NCBI GenBank assembly: GCA_003246265.1
Contig: QKAU01000067.1
Span: forward strand, 1-64,000
DNA: 64,000 bases
Reading direction: 5' to 3'
DNA from: Kiritimatiellales bacterium
Lineage (GTDB): Bacteria > Verrucomicrobiota > Kiritimatiellia > Kiritimatiellales > Pontiellaceae
Below are positions 56,785 through 64,000 of the stretch, one piece after another. Every line of letters starts with the position of its first letter. Position 1 is the first letter of the stretch. The position numbers and the translations under genes were made by a program. The notes beneath the pieces were generated by a model. That model made no database searches. It was not told the DNA's origin and saw nothing but the letters and a program-made list of their open reading frames with translations.

Positions 56785-58949
56785 GGGTCCGCAAGAAACG
56801 GGAGCGCAGCATTGTCGTCATCTGGTCCGTCTTTGGGCTCATGCTGGCGGGGATGGGCGTGCTGGCCTCGACCCTCTGGAAGCTCCAGGTGGAGCAGAAG
56901 AGCGACTTCGACGAGGACTTCCGCAACCAGAGCGTGCGGCGCGTCCGCCTGCCTGCGGTGCGCGGCAAGATCCTCGACGCGCGCGGCGGCGTGCTGGCCG
57001 ACAGCGTGCCGGACTACTGCATCGCCATCTACACCGAGGAGCTGCGTTCGCCGCGCTCCGCCGTGGCCAATACGCTGGAGCTGGTGCACGAAATCTGGGC
57101 GCGCACGGGCAAGGCGCCGGACGTCGACTACCACGACATCCAGCGGCATATCGGCCTTACACCCAACCAGCCGCTCGTCGCCTGGAAAAACCTGGATCCG
57201 GAAGCCGCCGCGCAATGGCGCCGCGCCTTCGAGGAGTGGACCGCACCACCCAAGGGCTCGCGGCGGCGCCACACGATCCCGGGCCTGGACCTGGGCAAGC
57301 CGCTCCAGGGCGGCAGCATCGTGATCAACACCGGCGAACTGGCAAGGCGGGGCACCACCACGGCCGCCAACACCCTGGAGATGGTCTACGAAATCTCCGA
57401 GCGCATCGGCATTCCGCGGACCATCCGCTTCCAGGAGATCAAGGACCACATCTACGCCCGCCGCCCGCTCCCCCTGCTGGCGTGGAAGCACCTCGACGAC
57501 GCCGCGATGGCGCGGTGGGCCGACACCTGCTCCGACCTGGCGGCGACCGACATCTACTGCCTGCCGGCGCGCACCTATCCCGAGGGCGATGCCCTCGCCC
57601 ACCTGGTCGGCTACACCCTGCCGGCCGACGCCATCAGCGAGGAGGAGGGCGAACGCATCCATTTCGACCTGCGCGGCATCGTGGGCCGCAAGGGCCTGGA
57701 AGGGACCTACGACGACCTGCTCCAGGGGGAGCCGGGCTATACGCTGATCCAGATCGACGTGTCCGGATTCCATTACCGCGACCTCGAGAAAAGGCCACCG
57801 AAACCGGGGGGCGACCTGGTGCTGACCGTCGACAAGGAGATCCAGCGCTTCGCGGCCGAGGCGCTCGCCGCGCGGCAGGATGGCGAAGATCCGGCCGCGC
57901 CGGTGCGGGGCGCGGTGGTGGTGCTCGACCCGAACAACGGCGACGTGCTGGCGATGGCCAGCTCCCCCTCGTTCGACCCGAACATCTACATGGAGTCGGC
58001 CGCCTACCGCCAGGCGCTGCTGAAGGATGATACGGCGCGGACCTTCAACCGCGCGGTGTTCGGGCAATACCCGCCGGGCAGCACCTTCAAGCCGGTGGCG
58101 GCGCTCGGGGTGCTCAAGGAGCAGCCCGGCTACGCGGAGGTCTTCCACGAATGCCGGAATCCCTACTATGTGGACAAGCGCCGGATGCGCTGCTGGATCC
58201 ATTCGCGCCATGGCGAGCATGGCCGGATCAACCTGCGCCAGGCGCTGATGTATTCCTGCAACTGCTACCTGTTCGAAATGGCGCAGGCGACCGGCTACGG
58301 GCCGATCCACGACATGGCGGTCCAGTTCGGCATCGGGCAGTACGCCGGACTTTTCCCCGAACTGGCGGAGCCGCCGGAGCAGAAGGAGATCCCCTACGGC
58401 AACCTGCCCGACAGGGCCATCAACACGGTGGACCTGTGCAACATGTCGATCGGCCAGGGCGCCATCACCGCCAGTCCGCTGCAGATGGCCATGGTCGCCG
58501 CGACGATCGCCAACGGCGGCACACTCTACCGCCCGCGGCTCGTGAAGCAGTGGCGCAACACCCCCGAAAGCCCCTACCAGACCAACCCGACCTGGGCCAT
58601 ACGCCGCATCGACGTGCCGATGGAGGCGCTCGAAACGGTGCGCGGCGGCATGTACGACGTGGTCCAGGACCGCGAGGGCACCGCCCGGAAGGCCCACGTC
58701 GAGGGCGTCGAGATCGCCGGCAAGACCGGGTCGGCGGAGTACCGCAAACGGGTCGGCGGCGAAGTGGTCGGCAGCGTCCACACCTGGATGATCTCCTACG
58801 CCCCGTTCAACCTCCCCCGCTACGCGGTGGCCATGCTGGTCGAGGACGGCGCCTCCGGCGGCAACACGGTGGGCCCGCGCCTGAGCCGGCTCTACACCAG
58901 CATCTTCGAATACGAGGCCGCCCAGGCCAAGAGGGGGGTGGCGCCATGA
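56775..58949 (+). CDS. mrdA: Penicillin-binding protein 2 with a duplicated N-terminal segment
   Basis: The class B transpeptidase of the rod complex. It is 724 residues, about 90 longer than E. coli PBP2. One N-terminal helix (RSIVVIWSVFGLMLAGMGVL) is followed by the pedestal domain and the transpeptidase domain with STFK at 436-439 (catalytic Ser436), SCN at 494-496 and KTGSAE at 650-655. The extra length is an internal duplication: residues ~81-155 and ~181-255 align with a constant offset of 100. ANTLELVHEI (98-107) matches ANTLEMVYEI (198-207), and LVAWKNLD (134-141) matches LLAWKHLD (234-241). Confidence 0.94.
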   Translation: MAVRVRKKRERSIVVIWSVFGLMLAGMGVLASTLWKLQVEQKSDFDEDFRNQSVRRVRLPAVRGKILDARGGVLADSVPDYCIAIYTEELRSPRSAVANTLELVHEIWARTGKAPDVDYHDIQRHIGLTPNQPLVAWKNLDPEAAAQWRRAFEEWTAPPKGSRRRHTIPGLDLGKPLQGGSIVINTGELARRGTTTAANTLEMVYEISERIGIPRTIRFQEIKDHIYARRPLPLLAWKHLDDAAMARWADTCSDLAATDIYCLPARTYPEGDALAHLVGYTLPADAISEEEGERIHFDLRGIVGRKGLEGTYDDLLQGEPGYTLIQIDVSGFHYRDLEKRPPKPGGDLVLTVDKEIQRFAAEALAARQDGEDPAAPVRGAVVVLDPNNGDVLAMASSPSFDPNIYMESAAYRQALLKDDTARTFNRAVFGQYPPGSTFKPVAALGVLKEQPGYAEVFHECRNPYYVDKRRMRCWIHSRHGEHGRINLRQALMYSCNCYLFEMAQATGYGPIHDMAVQFGIGQYAGLFPELAEPPEQKEIPYGNLPDRAINTVDLCNMSIGQGAITASPLQMAMVAATIANGGTLYRPRLVKQWRNTPESPYQTNPTWAIRRIDVPMEALETVRGGMYDVVQDREGTARKAHVEGVEIAGKTGSAEYRKRVGGEVVGSVHTWMISYAPFNLPRYAVAMLVEDGASGGNTVGPRLSRLYTSIFEYEAAQAKRGVAP

Positions 58950-60112
58950 ACGGCATCCAGCACCGGCGCATCGACTGGGCCATGCTCGGCACGATCCTCG
59001 TGCTCATCGGCCTGAGCGCGGCCTTCATCTACAGCGCCCAGTTCAAGTCCGAAGCCGACCCGGTCGGCACCAACTGGATCAAGCAACTGGTCTTCGCCGG
59101 GCTGGGGCTGTGCGCCTACGGGGCGCTCACCTGGCTGGACTACCAGGCGCTGGCCCGCATGGCATGGTTCGTCTACGGTGGCGCGGTCGTGCTGCTGCTG
59201 GCGGTCTTCCTCTTCCCGGAGGTGAACGGCGCGCACCGCTGGATCCCCCTGCCGGGCATCACCTTCCAGCCCTCGGAGGTGGCGAAGGTCGCCGTGGTCG
59301 TGGCGCTGGCGGCCTGGCTTGCCGCCCCCGACCGCGACCTGGACGAGTGGGGCACCTTCTTCGCCTGCGCGGCGATCGTCGGGCTCCCGTTCCTGCTGAT
59401 CGCGGCGGAGCCGGACCTGAGCACCTCGCTGATGCTCGCGCCGATCTCGCTGGCCATCATGCTCTACATGGGCGTGCAGCGGAAGCTGCTGCTGGCCGCC
59501 ATGGCCGCGGTGCTGCTGCTGGCCGCCGCCTGCTGCCTCTGGATCAAGTACGAGCGCCCGCCCGAGGGCGAGGAGGCGGGGCCGGGACAGGTGCTGCCGC
59601 GCATGCCGCTGCTGCAGGAGTACCAGAAGGGGCGCATCAAGGTCTTCCTGACGAAGAACCACGACCTCGCCGACGCGGGCTGGAACAAGCTGCAGTCGCA
59701 GATCGCGGTGGGCTCCGGCGGCCTGCGCGGCAAGGGGTGGCTGCAGGGGACCCAGAACAACCTCGGGTTCCTGCCGCGCACCGTGGCCCCGACCGATTTC
59801 ATCTTCTGCGTGGTCGCGGAAGAGACCGGGTTCGTGGGCGGGATGTTCTTCATCCTGCTCTACACCGTGTTGCTGGGAGGATGCATGCGGGCCGCGCTGC
59901 GGGCCCGCGACGAGTTTGGGCGGCTGCTGGCGCTGGGTATCGGCACCATGCTGTTCTGCCACGTGTTTGTGAACATCGCGATGACGATCGGCCTGCTGCC
60001 GATCACGGGGCTTCCGCTGCCGCTGATGAGCTACGGCGGATCCTTCATGGTCGTGACCATGATCGCGCTCGGGCTGGTGCAAAGCGTGTACCAGCGCCGG
60101 AGGATTAGATAA
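58946..60112 (+). CDS. rodA: Peptidoglycan glycosyltransferase RodA
   Basis: The SEDS-family glycan polymerase partner of PBP2, 388 residues and about ten helices. It has FPEVNGAHRWIPLPGITFQPSEVAKVAVVVALAAWL, AAEPDLSTSLMLAPISLAIM (the conserved D-x-S/G region), and, in the large extracytoplasmic loop, NKLQSQIAVGSGGLRGKGWLQGTQ and FLPRTVAPTDFIFCVVAEETGFVGG. The end GLLPITGLPLPLMSYGGSFMV is diagnostic. The ATG overlaps the PBP2 stop (ATGA). Confidence 0.96.
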   Translation: MNGIQHRRIDWAMLGTILVLIGLSAAFIYSAQFKSEADPVGTNWIKQLVFAGLGLCAYGALTWLDYQALARMAWFVYGGAVVLLLAVFLFPEVNGAHRWIPLPGITFQPSEVAKVAVVVALAAWLAAPDRDLDEWGTFFACAAIVGLPFLLIAAEPDLSTSLMLAPISLAIMLYMGVQRKLLLAAMAAVLLLAAACCLWIKYERPPEGEEAGPGQVLPRMPLLQEYQKGRIKVFLTKNHDLADAGWNKLQSQIAVGSGGLRGKGWLQGTQNNLGFLPRTVAPTDFIFCVVAEETGFVGGMFFILLYTVLLGGCMRAALRARDEFGRLLALGIGTMLFCHVFVNIAMTIGLLPITGLPLPLMSYGGSFMVVTMIALGLVQSVYQRRRIR

Positions 60113-60123
60113 AGGAGAGTACC

Positions 60124-61713
60124 ATGCTAAAGAAATTGAGAGGGGCCTTCAGCACCAACAAGCGTGAAAAGAAGGAGATCATCATCAACATCGAGCCGCT
60201 CGAGACCCGTGTGGCGGTCCTGGAGGACGGACGGCTCGACAACTTCCACATCGAGCGCCAAGCCGACAACCGGATCGTCGGCAGCATCTTCAAGGGCAAG
60301 ATCCAGAACCTCGAGGACGGCCTGCAGGCCGCCTTCGTCGACATCGGCCTGAAGAAGAACGCCTTCATCCACTACTGGGACATGATTCCCGAGGATGCCG
60401 CGCGCCTCGAGCGCGAGGAGGGCGTGCGCGCCAAGAGCTCGACGCGCAAGCGCAAGAAGTACAAGCCGGGCGAAATGGAGAAGATCTTCCCGGTCGGCTC
60501 CGAGATCATCGTGCAGGTCACCAAGGACGCCATCGGCACCAAGGGGCCGCGCGTGACCGCCAACCTGAGCATTCCCGGACGGTTCCTGGTGATGATGCCC
60601 GGCACGCACCTCAAGGGCATCTCACGGAAGATCGACGACGTGAAGGAGCGCAACCGCCTCAAGAAGGTCCTCGCGCGCCTGCCCGTGCCGGAAAACATCG
60701 GGCTGATCGTGCGCACCGCCGGCTCCGGCACGCGCAAGGTGAGCTTCGCGCGCGACGCGCGGACGCTGTTCGAGATCTGGAACGACATCGAGAAGGGCAT
60801 CCGGGAGACGCCCCCCCCCTGCTGCCTCTACTCCGAGCCGCGCCTCGCCGAGCGCGTCGTGCGCGACTACCTGACCGAGGACATCGACCGCATCTACATC
60901 GACAACCGCGAGATGTTCGACGCCACCCGCCAGATCATCGCCAAGTTCTCGCGGCGATCGCGCAACTGGGTGCAGATGTACGCCGGGGAGGAGCCGATCT
61001 TCGACTACTTCGACGTGGAGAAGCAGATCGAGTCGGCCTACCGCCGCAAGGTCTGGATGAAGTCCGGCGCCTACCTCATCTTCGACGAAACCGAGGCGCT
61101 CGTCGCCATCGACGTCAACACCGGCCGCCACAAGGGGAGCAAGAGCCAGGAGGAGGCGATCCTGCAGGTCAACCTGGAGGCCTCCGAGGAGGTGGCTCGC
61201 CAGCTGCGCCTGCGCAACGTCGGCGGCCTGGTGATCGTCGACTTCATCGACATGAAGTCGAAGCGCGACCAGGCGGCGGTCTACCGGGCGCTCAAGGAGG
61301 CGCTCAAGAAGGACCGCGCCCGCACCAACGTCCTGCAGATCTCGCAGCTCGGCCTGCTCGAAATGACGCGCCAGCGCGTGGAGGAGAGCATCCTGACCTC
61401 GGCCTATTCCGACTGCCACTACTGCCGCGGCCGCGGCCGGGTAAAGTCGCCGCTCTCCATGAGCGTCGAGATCCAGCGGCGCGTGAGCGAGTGCATGCGC
61501 AAGGACCGCAACGGCACCCACTCCATGCGGGTCACGGTGAACCCCGTGGTCCTCGACCGCCTGCGCAAGGAGGACGAACAGGCCCTCATCGAGCTGGAGC
61601 AGAAGTTCCAGGGGCATCTCACCTTCGTTTCCGACTCGCACTTCCACACCGAAGAGTTCACCATCACCAACGACGACAATGGCAAGGTGCTCTTCACCAG
61701 CGTGGAGAGCTAG
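60124..61713 (+). CDS. rng: Ribonuclease G/E family endoribonuclease
   Basis: Processes rRNA and decays mRNA. The 529-residue protein lacks the long RNase E scaffold, so it is RNase G-like. It has an S1 domain (about 35-125, IVGSIFKGKIQNLEDGLQAAFVDIG), the catalytic DNase I-like domain with LVAIDVNTGRHKG and VIVDFIDMKSKRDQ (metal-binding Asp pair) and the zinc-link CHYCRGRG. Located directly after rodA, 11 bases apart, as in many mre clusters. A run of nine C at 60811-60819 lies in the coding region. Confidence 0.94.
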   Translation: MLKKLRGAFSTNKREKKEIIINIEPLETRVAVLEDGRLDNFHIERQADNRIVGSIFKGKIQNLEDGLQAAFVDIGLKKNAFIHYWDMIPEDAARLEREEGVRAKSSTRKRKKYKPGEMEKIFPVGSEIIVQVTKDAIGTKGPRVTANLSIPGRFLVMMPGTHLKGISRKIDDVKERNRLKKVLARLPVPENIGLIVRTAGSGTRKVSFARDARTLFEIWNDIEKGIRETPPPCCLYSEPRLAERVVRDYLTEDIDRIYIDNREMFDATRQIIAKFSRRSRNWVQMYAGEEPIFDYFDVEKQIESAYRRKVWMKSGAYLIFDETEALVAIDVNTGRHKGSKSQEEAILQVNLEASEEVARQLRLRNVGGLVIVDFIDMKSKRDQAAVYRALKEALKKDRARTNVLQISQLGLLEMTRQRVEESILTSAYSDCHYCRGRGRVKSPLSMSVEIQRRVSECMRKDRNGTHSMRVTVNPVVLDRLRKEDEQALIELEQKFQGHLTFVSDSHFHTEEFTITNDDNGKVLFTSVES

Positions 61714-61778
61714 GGACAGGCACGGAACGGGCGCCGGTGCCGCAAGGGGCCGGCGCCGCAACGGGGGAGGCAGCAGCG

Positions 61779-62816
61779 ATGGAAGCAACACGAAAGCCCT
61801 TCGGGAAAACGGCCGACGGCCGGGCGGTCGACGCCTTCGTTCTGGACAATGACGCCGGCGTCCGGGCGACGCTGACCAACTACGGGGCCACCCTTGTTTC
61901 AGTGCTGGCACCCGACCGGTCCGGCCGGATCGTGGACGTGGTGCTTGGCTTCGACACCCTCGGGGGCTACCTCGCGGAGACCAATCCCTACATGGGCTGC
62001 TGCTGCGGGCGCTTCGCCAACCGGATCGCCAACGGGCGCTTCACGCTCGACGGCACCGGCTACATGCTGGCCGCCAACAACGGGCCGAACGCCCTCCATG
62101 GCGGGATCGTCGGGTTCGACAAGAAGCTCTGGGAGGCGGAGATCGTCGGCGACCACGCCGTCCGGATGTCGCTCACCAGCCCCGACGGCGAGGAGGGGTA
62201 TCCCGGCACGCTCAAGGTGGAGATCGAGTACCGCCTGGACGAGCAGGGCGAGCTGCGCATCGATTATGCGGCCACCACCGACCGGAAGACGGTGCTCAAC
62301 CTGACCAACCACAGCTACTTCAACCTCGCCGGCGGGGGCAAGGTCTACGACCACGTCCTGCGCATCAACGCCGACCGTTATGCCGTGAAGGACGAGACCA
62401 GCATCCCGACCGGCGAGCTGCGGCCCGTGGCCGGCACCGTGATGGATTTCACCGTGCCGACGCCCATCGGCCGCAACATCGCGGCGGTCGCCGACGACCT
62501 CGGCTACGACCACAACTACTGCCTCAACCAGTTTGCCCCCGGCGAGCTGGTGCTGGCGGCGGTCGCGAAGGAGCCGGCCAGCGGCCGGACCCTCGAGTGC
62601 TGGACCACCGAGCCCGGCGTGCAACTCTACACCGCCAACTGGGTCGAAAACCTCCCCGGAAAGGGCGGTGCGGTCTACAACAAGCACGAGGGGTTCTGCC
62701 TCGAGACCCAGCACTGGCCCGACAGCCCCAACCGGCCGGAGTTCCCCTCCACCGAGCTCGCCCCCGGCGAAACCTACACCCAGACCTGCATCTACCGGTT
62801 CGGCGTCGAGGCGTAG
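61779..62816 (+). CDS. galM: Aldose 1-epimerase GalM
   Basis: Interconverts alpha and beta anomers of glucose and galactose. The 345-residue beta-sandwich enzyme shows NYGATLVSVLAPDRSGRIVDVVLGFD, GRFANRIANGRFTLDG, NNGPNALHGGIVGFD (His), NLTNHSYFNLAGG (catalytic His) and YDHNYCL; the catalytic Glu is in KHEGFCLETQHWPDSPNRPEFPS. ATG 61779 has GGGGGAGG 8 bases upstream. It follows rng by 65 bases. Confidence 0.94.
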   Translation: MEATRKPFGKTADGRAVDAFVLDNDAGVRATLTNYGATLVSVLAPDRSGRIVDVVLGFDTLGGYLAETNPYMGCCCGRFANRIANGRFTLDGTGYMLAANNGPNALHGGIVGFDKKLWEAEIVGDHAVRMSLTSPDGEEGYPGTLKVEIEYRLDEQGELRIDYAATTDRKTVLNLTNHSYFNLAGGGKVYDHVLRINADRYAVKDETSIPTGELRPVAGTVMDFTVPTPIGRNIAAVADDLGYDHNYCLNQFAPGELVLAAVAKEPASGRTLECWTTEPGVQLYTANWVENLPGKGGAVYNKHEGFCLETQHWPDSPNRPEFPSTELAPGETYTQTCIYRFGVEA

Positions 62817-62822
62817 CCACCC

Positions 62823-63620
62823 ATGAAACCGCCTCTCCTGCCGCTGCTGCTGGCCGCCTTCGCCGTCCATGCCGGGGAGCTGAAGCTCTGGGATGGCAAC
62901 ATGCCCGGCGAGCCTGCCGGCCAGCCCGAGTCGTTCGATGCAGGCAAGGAGCCCAGCAACATCCACATCACCAACGTGGGCGAACCGACCCTGACGCCCT
63001 ACCTGCTCGAACGGCGGGACCGGCCGGTTCCGCTCGTGATCGTCTGCCCCGGCGGCGGCTACCGGATCCTCTCGTTCAACAAGGAGGGAACCGAGGTGGC
63101 GCAGTGGCTCAACCGGATCGGCGTCTCGGCCTTGGTGCTCAAGTACCGCGTGCCGGACAACCGCGAAGGGGCACTGCTGGATGCCCGCCGCGCGGTGCGC
63201 CTGGCGCGGGAGAAGGCCGAGGAATGGAACATCGATCCCCACCGCGTCGGCATGCTCGGCTTCTCCGCGGGCGGCCACCTGGCGGCGGCGTGCAGCCACT
63301 CCCCGGACCGCCCCGACTTCGCGGTACTGGTCTACCCGGCCTACCTCTCGAAGGGCGACGGCATCGACCTGGTCGACGAGATTCGGCCGGATGCGCAGAC
63401 CCCGCCCGCCTTCATCATCCAGGCGCAGGACGACACCCGCTTCTACCGCAGCAGCCTGGCCTATGCCGCCGCGCTCGACCGGGCGGGCGTTCCCGTGGAA
63501 CTGCACCTCTTTGCGAAGGGGGGCCACGGATTCGGACTGCGCGAAACCGGCCACCCGGCATCCGGCTGGCCCGCGCTGTGCGAACAGTGGATGGTCGACC
63601 GGGGCATCCTCCCGCGGTAG
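62823..63620 (+). CDS. Secreted alpha/beta hydrolase (BD-FAE/esterase-lipase type)
   Basis: A 265-residue protein with a signal peptide (MKPPLLPLLLAAFAVHAG) and an alpha/beta hydrolase fold: VIVCPGGGYRILSFNKEGTEVAQWL (oxyanion region), VGMLGFSAGGHLAAA (nucleophile Ser in GxSxG), IIQAQDDTRF (Asp) and KGGHGFGLR (His). This group contains carbohydrate esterases that remove acetyl or feruloyl groups from plant polysaccharides; the substrate here is not determinable. Six bases after galM, so probably a small sugar-use unit. Confidence 0.87.
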   Translation: MKPPLLPLLLAAFAVHAGELKLWDGNMPGEPAGQPESFDAGKEPSNIHITNVGEPTLTPYLLERRDRPVPLVIVCPGGGYRILSFNKEGTEVAQWLNRIGVSALVLKYRVPDNREGALLDARRAVRLAREKAEEWNIDPHRVGMLGFSAGGHLAAACSHSPDRPDFAVLVYPAYLSKGDGIDLVDEIRPDAQTPPAFIIQAQDDTRFYRSSLAYAAALDRAGVPVELHLFAKGGHGFGLRETGHPASGWPALCEQWMVDRGILPR

Positions 63621-63637
63621 GGGCGGCGCGACTCCGC

Positions 63638-64000
63638 CTACTCCGCGGCCAGCATGTCGTAGCCGTCCGGTTCCAGATAGGTGGCCTCGACGAATTCGCC
63701 GCGCCGCCGCACCTTGCGGGTGGAGAGTTCCACGACGCCGTCGACCTCCGGCGCAAAGCGCATCGAGCGTGCAATCCAATGCCTGCCCTTCCGGTCGAGC
63801 GGCTGTTCCAGCAGGAATTCGGTGCGGGTGCCGACGAGGGCCGCCGCCTTGCCGGCGACGATCCGCTGCTGCGCGAGCATGAGCCGCGACCGCCGCTCCT
63901 CCGCGACCGCCGGATCGGGGCGTTCGGGCAGCCGGGCCCCATGGGTTCCCTCCTCCGGCGAATAGGCGAAGGCGCCGAGGTGGTCGTAGGCCGCCGCCTC
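63638..64000 (-). CDS. rimO: Ribosomal protein S12 methylthiotransferase RimO, C-terminal part
   Basis: Only the last 121 residues are in the window; the start lies beyond the right edge. The part begins AAYDHLGAFAYSPEEGTHGARLPERPD, followed by LMLAQQRIVAGKAAALVGTRTEFLLEQ and a TRAM domain ending with VEATYLEPDGYDMLAAE. The YDHLGxFxYSPEEGT motif is characteristic of RimO rather than MiaB. The radical SAM domain is not seen. Confidence 0.88.
   Translation of the reverse strand, partial: EAAAYDHLGAFAYSPEEGTHGARLPERPDPAVAEERRSRLMLAQQRIVAGKAAALVGTRTEFLLEQPLDRKGRHWIARSMRFAPEVDGVVELSTRKVRRRGEFVEATYLEPDGYDMLAAE

Overview
The window is a GC-rich, gene-dense stretch of a Gram-negative bacterial chromosome. 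The envelope is shown by a TolC/RND metal efflux set, several lipobox proteins, two probable outer-membrane barrel proteins ending in Phe, and a complete mreBCD-PBP2-rodA cluster. The mixture of PEGA lipoprotein, DUF1080 protein, vertebrate-type N-acetylglutamate synthase, TrpB2, Asp-type MurA and palindromic dispersed repeats resembles the PVC superphylum (Kiritimatiellota/Verrucomicrobia side). That placement is inference. I see no rRNA, tRNA, CRISPR array, phage or transposase gene.

Layout. 1-9.5 kb: aconitase (cut by the window edge), an N-acetylglutamate synthase, peptide deformylase, an Xre/RES toxin-antitoxin pair, a B12-binding radical SAM protein, prmA, an EEP-family phosphatase/nuclease and a nucleotidyltransferase-GHMP kinase fusion. 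9.5-21.3 kb: UvrD-type helicase, YihY membrane protein, two paralogous barrel-like secreted proteins, ilvD, tpx, DUF1080 protein, trpB2, a thioesterase and rsgA. 21.4-25.7 kb: an operon of a MotA/ExbB-like channel with a long 22-residue-repeat tail, a MotB/ExbD-like partner and a five-repeat PEGA lipoprotein, the most unusual system here. 25.9-28.3 kb: Mut7-C RNase, apt, HU and a ferritin-like protein. 28.3-34.1 kb: heavy-metal efflux operon with His-rich components. 34.1-36.1 kb: Rrf2 regulator, flavodiiron protein and rubredoxin, a nitric oxide/oxygen detoxification unit. 36.1-38.7 kb: pyrophosphatase, MurA, small lipoprotein, second HU. 38.9-44.7 kb: complete mrpABCDEFG sodium/proton antiporter. 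44.7-53.7 kb: HNH nuclease, tcdA, SleB-type hydrolase, SDR, cupin, EamA, YceI, coiled-coil lipoprotein, redoxin, deoB, ankyrin protein. 53.8-64 kb: deaminase, the rod-shape cluster mreB-mreC-mreD-PBP2-rodA followed by rng, galM, an esterase and the C-terminal part of rimO.

Promoters readable by eye share a TTG-type -35, a spacer usually of 16 or 17 bp and a -10 often of the form TAGnnT. In several genes the -10 lies only 7-9 bases before the ATG with no ribosome binding site, which suggests leaderless messages. Small palindromic elements occur between genes (two copies of a multi-hairpin repeat) and once in frame inside the radical SAM gene. PBP2 carries a clear internal duplication, and MurA has Asp in place of the fosfomycin-target Cys.
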